DNA of 64,000 nucleotides from Ruminococcus flavefaciens (GTDB lineage: Bacteria; Bacillota; Clostridia; Oscillospirales; Ruminococcaceae): assembly GCF_900116855.1 (NCBI RefSeq), contig NZ_UETD01000002.1, positions 62,001 through 126,000 of the forward strand, read 5' to 3'. How positions within the stretch are numbered: position 1 is the stretch's first letter; each line of letters begins with the position of its first letter. Position numbers and translations under genes: made by a program. Positions 59,172 to 64,000 of the stretch are shown here, in pieces. The notes under the pieces are model-generated. The model saw only the letters and a list, made by a program, of their open reading frames with translations. It searched no databases and was not told the DNA's origin.

Positions 59172-59741
59172 TTAGTCAAGTTTGCCAAATCTCTCGGACG
59201 GTGCCATGCGCCAGATAACCTCACCCTCTATATCCTTAACAGATACGAAACCGAGTTCTGACGAGCGGCTGTCAAGAGAATTTCTTCTGTTATCGCCCAT
59301 TACGAATACATATCCTTCAGGCACCTTTACGGGGTACTTTCCTGTAAAGGCTCCTTCGTCGAGATGCGTCAGACCGCTTGCATACTCCTCGCGGAGCTCA
59401 TTGCCGTCTACATACACCTTTCCTCTGCCAAAATCAAAATCTATTGTCTGTCCTTCAGCTGCGATTACTCTTTTTACAATAAGCTTTTCCACAACTTTTT
59501 TAGACGTTATTTCACCGCTGTCGTCAAGAGTAACCGATTTATCGGTTCTGGCGATAACGATATCGCCTTGCTTTACAGACAGGTGTATCTTACTGACTAA
59601 TACGGTATCTCCGCGTGACAGCGTGCTTTCCATCGATTCGCCGTCTATGGTGTATGTGGCAAAACAGAAAGTAAACACCATGCTCACCACAAAAAATGTG
59701 ATGAGCAGTGTTTCACAAAATCCGATTATCTTTTTTATCAT
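59172..59741 (-). CDS. lepB: Signal peptidase I
   Basis: 189 residues: one N-terminal membrane anchor (residues 5-28), catalytic Ser in TIDGESMESTL near 35, Lys in LIVKRVIAAEG near 90, and the GDNRRNSLDSR box near 150. Cleaves secretory signal peptides at the outer membrane face. It is the shorter of two adjacent copies; the start is 6 bases after the stop of the longer one. Confidence 0.95.
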   Translation of the reverse strand: MIKKIIGFCETLLITFFVVSMVFTFCFATYTIDGESMESTLSRGDTVLVSKIHLSVKQGDIVIARTDKSVTLDDSGEITSKKVVEKLIVKRVIAAEGQTIDFDFGRGKVYVDGNELREEYASGLTHLDEGAFTGKYPVKVPEGYVFVMGDNRRNSLDSRSSELGFVSVKDIEGEVIWRMAPSERFGKLD

Positions 59742-59747
59742 GTCGGA

Positions 59748-60545
59748 TCATTGCTTATTTTTGAAGAAAAGGAACTTGAACTCTTTTATAGGAGAATATT
59801 TAACAATAGCCTTTCCGTAGATCTGTTCCTTCTTGATAAGTCCGACGTCGCCGTTACGACTGTCAGCGGACTCACGTCTGTTATCTCCCATAACGAAGTA
59901 ATATCCCTCGGGAACAGTTATGGGGAAATTGAAGTTACCGCCATCACTGATAACTGTCTGTCTGATGTAAGGCTCGTCAAGCACTTTGCCGTCAACGATG
60001 ACCTGCTCTTTATCGACGTCAAAGTCGATAGTCTGCCCCGGCTCAGCGATAACTCGCTTGATGATGCATTCCTTCAGACCTGAACCTGATATATCTTTTT
60101 CAATAACTTTGTTGTTTTCGTCAAGGAAATATGCCATATCATTATTTATAACAATGATATCTCCGTAATGAGGACCTGTGTATACAGTAGTCATGAATAC
60201 TCTGTTTCCATTGAAGAGTGTATTGTTCATCGAGCTTCCGACTACATTGACAGGGTGAAGGAAATATGTAAATATCATAATGATGACAAATACCGTAAGA
60301 AGAGTAGATTCAACTACCTCAATAATGTCGTTGATGATTTTTCCTTCTTTTTTCTCTGCTTCGTCGTCAGCTTTGTCTTTTTCTTCCTCGTCAGCCTCGT
60401 CATCATCGGCTTCATCGTCGTCATCTGTATCGTCTACGTCAGCAGCTTCTTCAAGCTCTTCAGCTGCATCCTCGATATCTTCAACAGCTTCGGCAAGCGC
60501 CTCTGTTTCTGTGTTTTCTGTAGTGTTCTTTGTTTCGTCAGCCAT
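59748..60545 (-). CDS. lepB: Signal peptidase I with acidic N-terminal extension
   Basis: 265 residues. The first 75 residues are an Asp/Glu-rich low-complexity tail (AEEEAD-like runs, mostly D, E, A, K), followed by a membrane segment (residues 80-100) and a complete signal peptidase domain: Ser in VVGSSMNNTL, Lys in CIIKRVIAEPG, and GDNRRESADSR. The acidic tail would lie in the cytoplasm next to the ribosome or translocon. Tandem with the short lepB; both have all catalytic residues. Confidence 0.94.
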   Translation of the reverse strand: MADETKNTTENTETEALAEAVEDIEDAAEELEEAADVDDTDDDDEADDDEADEEEKDKADDEAEKKEGKIINDIIEVVESTLLTVFVIIMIFTYFLHPVNVVGSSMNNTLFNGNRVFMTTVYTGPHYGDIIVINNDMAYFLDENNKVIEKDISGSGLKECIIKRVIAEPGQTIDFDVDKEQVIVDGKVLDEPYIRQTVISDGGNFNFPITVPEGYYFVMGDNRRESADSRNGDVGLIKKEQIYGKAIVKYSPIKEFKFLFFKNKQ

Positions 60546-60588
60546 AATGCTGCCTCCAGACTTTCTTAATTATAAAAATGTAGCAAAA

Positions 60589-60645
60589 AAGGGACTTTAA
60601 GTCCCTCAAGGAAAGAAGATGAGTCAGCCGAGACAAAGTCGGCTG
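60589..60645 (-). terminator. Two hairpins ending rplS transcription
   Basis: After the rplS stop, on the minus strand, GTTCAGCCGA pairs with TCGGCTGAC, then AAGGGACTT/AAGTCCCTTTTTT forms a proper terminator at 60589-60607. Confidence 0.85.
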
Positions 60646-60663
60646 AACTCAGTCTGCAACCTG

Positions 60664-61008
60664 TTAGCGGAGCTGTTCCTTAACCTTAGCAGCCTTACCA
60701 ACTCTGTCTCTGAGGTAGTAGAGCTTAGCTCTGCGAACCTTACCGTATCTTACGACCTCTACCTTGTCAACAACAGGAGAGTGAAGAGGGAATACTCTTT
60801 CGATACCGCAGCCGTGTGCAACACGTCTTACAGTAAAGGTCTCGCTGATTCCGCCGTGCTTCTTGGCAATTACAGTACCTTCGAAGATCTGGATACGGCT
60901 CTTATCGCCTTCCTTGATCTGAACGTGAACCTTAACGGTATCACCTACGTTGAACTGCGGAACATTTTCCTTCATGCTTGATTCGCTGATTAACTTGAGT
61001 GCATCCAT
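60664..61008 (-). CDS. rplS: Ribosomal protein L19
   Basis: 114-residue protein of the large subunit at the 30S-50S interface. The family blocks [53 protein letters not shown] and [14 protein letters not shown] are complete. ATG follows AGGAGG. A structured 200-base leader lies upstream; terminators lie downstream, so it is a single-gene transcript. Confidence 0.98.
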   Translation of the reverse strand: MDALKLISESSMKENVPQFNVGDTVKVHVQIKEGDKSRIQIFEGTVIAKKHGGISETFTVRRVAHGCGIERVFPLHSPVVDKVEVVRYGKVRRAKLYYLRDRVGKAAKVKEQLR

Positions 61009-61211
61009 TTTATTTTCCTCCTAAAATTTCCGAACATTCTTACCTGTCCCGCGATGTGCCGTTCAGCATTCGGCACGCACAGGAATAAATAATGCGGCGC
61101 TTTGAGCGCTCGGGCTCAATAAATGAGCAGCAGGCAGCGGACTATCCGATTTAATGTCTTTCGGCATTAACCCTCATTCGGGCATAAAATGTCCGAACGG
61201 ATTTCAAATGC
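61009..61211 (-). promoter_or_regulatory. Structured leader of rplS, candidate L19 leader
   Basis: Between the promoter and rplS three hairpins are visible. The one nearest the gene pairs CCTGT with ACAGG and, inside, GTGCCG (61071-61076 on the complementary strand) with CGGCAC (61056-61061). The others lie near 61152-61168 and 61182-61202. Firmicutes often control rplS by a short L19-binding leader hairpin just before the ribosome binding site; the first hairpin is in the right place. Confidence 0.5.
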
Positions 61212-61217
61212 TTTTAT

Positions 61218-61246
61218 ATGATAACATACTTTGCAGAAAAATGCAA
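61218..61246 (-). promoter_or_regulatory. Promoter of rplS
   Basis: On the minus strand: -35 TTGCAT (61241-61246), -10 TATCAT (61218-61223), 17-base spacer; start near 61211. Confidence 0.65.
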
Positions 61247-61252
61247 GTGTTT

Positions 61253-61912
61253 TCACGAAAAAATTTCATTATTTTCGCAAAAAATTCCCGTGCGTCGAAT
61301 TTTTTCGGGTTCAAAGGGCGCTCCGTTACAGTTCCTGAGAGCATCTATGAACAGAGTCGGGTTAAAGTTCGTCTGTGTTCCTGCGGGAAGCCTTATGACC
61401 ATATCAACGGATCTATCGTTCTTTTCACAGCGCATGACTTTAATAGAGGGCTTTATATCAACAGTTTTGATACCTTTTTTAGTCTTCTTTTCAATAAGTA
61501 TCTCGGGCATACCGAGGAGAGCCTCGATATCGCCGTAAAGCCTTTCTGTATCATCAGAAACCAGCGAAAAACTGTACTCTGCTTCGGTTATTGCTGTTAT
61601 TTTCTGCTTTTGTTCTGCTACCTTTATTATCTTCATGCCCTCAGGCATGACTGCATTGAGCTTGTCCCTTATCTCATCATAGGGCATTTCCTCATTAAGA
61701 TTGAAGTCAAGTATCTCGCAGCTGCTCTCGAAACCGAGTGAAAGAGCGAGGGCAAAGGAATAGTATGGGTGAGGATTAAAGCCCTCGGTGTACCATATAG
61801 GAAGTCCCGAGCGTCTGAATGTTCTCAGCATACAGCGGTTCAGATCGAGATGAGAAATATATTTTGCACGGCCGCATTTTTCAAATGTTGCTCTTACACG
61901 GATCAAAAGCAT
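61253..61912 (-). CDS. DUF2344 / radical SAM-linked protein (TIGR03936 type)
   Basis: 219 residues. The start (LIRVRATFEKCGRAKYISHLDL) and the segment FNPHPYYSFALALSLG are diagnostic of the DUF2344 family that is always encoded beside, or fused to, a B12-binding-like radical SAM protein. The upstream gene is exactly that protein and the two overlap by 10 bases. The pair may modify an RNA or a protein; the target is unknown. Confidence 0.93.
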   Translation of the reverse strand: MLLIRVRATFEKCGRAKYISHLDLNRCMLRTFRRSGLPIWYTEGFNPHPYYSFALALSLGFESSCEILDFNLNEEMPYDEIRDKLNAVMPEGMKIIKVAEQKQKITAITEAEYSFSLVSDDTERLYGDIEALLGMPEILIEKKTKKGIKTVDIKPSIKVMRCEKNDRSVDMVIRLPAGTQTNFNPTLFIDALRNCNGAPFEPEKIRRTGIFCENNEIFS

Positions 61913-63741
61913 TCCCTCCCGACTTTTTTATTTACTCCGCAGCCCGAACACCTCAGGCGGCAGTTAGGTGTTGTAACAGATTTATGAGCTGTCTTGTTTT
62001 CGCGTATGAGGAACTCTTTGCTGACATAATAGTCCAGATGATCCCATGGAAGTATCTCATCGTACTCAAATCTGCGGTTTGCGTAGAATGATGTATCGAT
62101 GCCGCAGTCAGCAAAAGCCTCCATCCATTTCTCAAAGTTGAAGTATTCGTCCCAGCTGTCAAACTTGCAGCCTTTCTTCCATGCGGTATAGATCGCCTTG
62201 CACAGTCTTCTGTCGCCCTTTGCAAGTATGACCTCAAGCTGGCTGACATCAGGATTATGATAGCTTACCTTGATCTTCTTGGTCTTGACAGAGTCCAGAA
62301 GCAGCTTCTGCTTATGCTCGATCATTTCTCTTGTATCCTGAGGCTCGAACTGGAACGGAGTAAAGGGCTTCGGAACAAATGTAGCACAGCTGATGGATAT
62401 CTGTACTCCCCTGCCCTTGGGACGGTTCTCTATACTATAATACAGGTCTATGATCCTGTTTGCAAGTTCTGCGATCCCGACGATGTCCTCGTCGGTCTCA
62501 GTGGGCAGTCCCATCATGAAATAAAGCTTTACAGAAGAATATCCGCCTTCAAAAGCAATGCGGCAGGTGTTCATTATCTCCTCTTCGGATACATTTTTGT
62601 TTATAACGTCACGGAGGCGCTGCGTACCGCCTTCAGCAGCAAAAGTCAGTCCGCTCTTTCTGACCTTTTTGATCTTTTCGAGCAGAGATTCCGAGAAATT
62701 ATCGACTCTTAGCGAAGGGAGGGAAAGATTTATCCTTTCACTTACCGTATAATCAAGCAATGCTGTCAGCATAGGATCGATCTCGGAATGGTCGCTGGTG
62801 CTGAGTGACGCAAGAGAAACTTCATCGTAGCCCGTGTTTTCGCAAAGGCACTTTACCTCTTTACATATAGTCTCGGTATGTTTCTCTCTGAACGGTCTGT
62901 ATATAAAGCCTGCCTGACAAAAACGGCAGCCGCGAATACATCCGCGAAGAACCTCTACCGATGCCCTGTCCTGAACGATCTCTGTAAAAGGAACAACAAA
63001 ATTATCGGGATAAAACACCTTGTCAAAGTCCTTGATTATCCTTTTGCTGATCACTTCTGGAGCTCCGTCGGATACCGTGATTTTGTCGATCGTCCCGTCA
63101 GCCTTATACGAAAAATGATAGAACTTCGGAACATATACTCCTTCGATATGAGCTGCTCTGCGAAGGAAATCATCTCTTGAAGCTCCCTGCTTCTTCATTT
63201 CGGCATAGAGGTCCATAAGTTCGAGGTTGACCTCCTCGCCTTCTCCAAGAATGAATATATCAAAAAAGTCGGCAAGTGGCTCCGGATTACAGACGCAAGG
63301 ACCGCCTGCAACAACTATCTGTGTGAGCTCCTGTGTCCTGTCAGCTGCAAATATCGGTATTCCAGCCAGGTCGAGCATATTAAGTACATTGGTATATGAG
63401 AGCTCATACTGCATAGTAAAGCCGATAAAATCGAATTCTTTTATAGGGTCGAGGCTTTCAAGCGCATATAAAGGGATATTATTCTCGCGCATTACCGCTT
63501 CAAAGTCCTCTCCAGGAGCAAAACAGCGCTCGCACCAGTAGTTTTCACGCTCATTAGTCAATGAATAAAGTATTTTCATGCCGAGATGAGACATTCCGAT
63601 ATCATATGTATCCGGAAAGCAAAAAGCAAATCTCACATCGATCTTGGATTTGTCTTTAATTACGCTTCCGACTTCTCCGCCGATATATCTTGAAGGTTTC
63701 TGGACTTCAAGAAGATGTTTTTCAATTAAATCTTTAAGCAT
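61903..63741 (-). CDS. B12-binding-like radical SAM protein (TIGR03960 type)
   Basis: 612 residues from ATG 63741 (GGAGGAAAT). N-terminal Rossmann-like cobalamin-binding-type domain (RFAFCFPDTYDIGMSHLG), then the radical SAM motif CIRGCRFCQAGF (CxxxCxxC) near residue 250, and a C-terminal domain ending in a cysteine group CRLRCSGCG. Members of the family often lack the cobalamin His. It overlaps the DUF2344 gene by 10 bases and follows a partial gene by 17 bases. Function unknown, widely conserved in anaerobes. Confidence 0.93.
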   Translation of the reverse strand: MLKDLIEKHLLEVQKPSRYIGGEVGSVIKDKSKIDVRFAFCFPDTYDIGMSHLGMKILYSLTNERENYWCERCFAPGEDFEAVMRENNIPLYALESLDPIKEFDFIGFTMQYELSYTNVLNMLDLAGIPIFAADRTQELTQIVVAGGPCVCNPEPLADFFDIFILGEGEEVNLELMDLYAEMKKQGASRDDFLRRAAHIEGVYVPKFYHFSYKADGTIDKITVSDGAPEVISKRIIKDFDKVFYPDNFVVPFTEIVQDRASVEVLRGCIRGCRFCQAGFIYRPFREKHTETICKEVKCLCENTGYDEVSLASLSTSDHSEIDPMLTALLDYTVSERINLSLPSLRVDNFSESLLEKIKKVRKSGLTFAAEGGTQRLRDVINKNVSEEEIMNTCRIAFEGGYSSVKLYFMMGLPTETDEDIVGIAELANRIIDLYYSIENRPKGRGVQISISCATFVPKPFTPFQFEPQDTREMIEHKQKLLLDSVKTKKIKVSYHNPDVSQLEVILAKGDRRLCKAIYTAWKKGCKFDSWDEYFNFEKWMEAFADCGIDTSFYANRRFEYDEILPWDHLDYYVSKEFLIRENKTAHKSVTTPNCRLRCSGCGVNKKVGRECF

Positions 63742-63758
63742 ATTTCCTCCGAGAAAAC

Positions 63759-64000
63759 TCAAAATCGTTTATCCGCAGGTATCATCGCGGAAAAATCACC
63801 GTATCTTCCCTGCCATCCCTTAGGAACAAAGCTCTCAAAGTTTTCGGGCTTAGGGAATGCAGAGTACATTATATTATTATCAAAATCAATATACAGCGAG
63901 GGCTGATAATCTATCTTTTTATCGTCCCGTGCCATAGTCCTGAGGAGCCTGAGCTCGTCAGCAGAATACCGGCACTTGAAAAGATGTCCGAGAAAATGAC
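63759..64000 (-). CDS. C-terminal part of an unknown protein (gene cut by window end)
   Basis: The minus-strand frame is open from the window edge to a TGA at 63759-63761 and gives 79 residues, ending ...GDFSAMIPADKRF. The part seen is soluble, aromatic-rich (YIDFDNNIMYS, FESFVPKGWQGRYG) and matches no family I know. It is 17 bases upstream of the radical SAM gene on the same strand, so likely in the same operon. Confidence 0.6.
   Translation of the reverse strand, partial: HFLGHLFKCRYSADELRLLRTMARDDKKIDYQPSLYIDFDNNIMYSAFPKPENFESFVPKGWQGRYGDFSAMIPADKRF

Overview
The window looks like a chromosome segment from a strictly anaerobic, low-to-moderate G+C Firmicute close to Ruminococcus (Oscillospiraceae). 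The reasons are the oxygen-independent NrdD/NrdG ribonucleotide reductase, soluble Hdr/Flx electron-transfer proteins, AGGAGG-type ribosome binding sites, leftover sporulation-family genes (a lone Spo0A DNA-binding domain, BofA, SpoIIM) and the Firmicute order rplS-lepB-lepB-rbgA-rnhB-yraN. The genus is inferred from gene content only. Succinate production through a soluble fumarate reductase would fit a succinate-forming ruminococcus such as R. flavefaciens.

Bases 1-14,442 (+ strand) form a redox and TCA-branch block: the end of aconitase, NADP-type isocitrate dehydrogenase and a frameshifted Rex repressor, then an operon-like run of fumarase, HdrB, HdrC, HdrA, an MvhD/FlxD-like protein, two Fe-S proteins, an FlxA-like FAD/NAD(P) reductase, and a fumarate-reductase Fe-S subunit and flavoprotein with no membrane anchor. 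An AspT-family carboxylate transporter follows. I read this as a soluble, probably electron-bifurcating NADH:fumarate reductase feeding succinate export. It is the most interesting system in the window.

Bases 14,495-29,078 are mostly on the minus strand: pyrE, nrdDG behind tandem NrdR boxes, an SGNH-like surface protein, an HtrA protease (+), a decayed GntR/ABC transporter module, an asnB-HD-pyrB operon (PyrB carries a PyrI-type zinc tail), a Xer-type recombinase and a Nudix hydrolase. Two structured RNA genes are proposed here: a 6S-like RNA near 16.1-16.3 kb and an unassigned RNA of about 620 nt at 20.56-21.18 kb with its own promoter, terminator and four internal repeats.

Bases 29,100-31,010 are an accessory patch bounded by a perfect 19-bp direct repeat. 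It holds two small unknown genes, a 45-residue ribbon-helix-helix protein, iteron-like repeats, a promoter-driven candidate RNA, a large inverted repeat and a 19-bp tandem array.

Bases 31,100-46,816 contain an aquaporin, a sortase operon with its probable substrate, two tRNA genes, an acyl-CoA ligase, pyrimidine nucleoside phosphorylase, sporulation relics, several small unknown proteins, an ECF sigma/anti-sigma pair, proC and a PflX-like radical SAM protein. Bases 46,900-64,000 contain a second ECF sigma pair, ClpC, the tig-clpP-clpX proteostasis group, thrC, ribosome and secretion housekeeping genes, rplS with a structured leader, and the paired radical SAM/DUF2344 genes. The window ends inside another gene.
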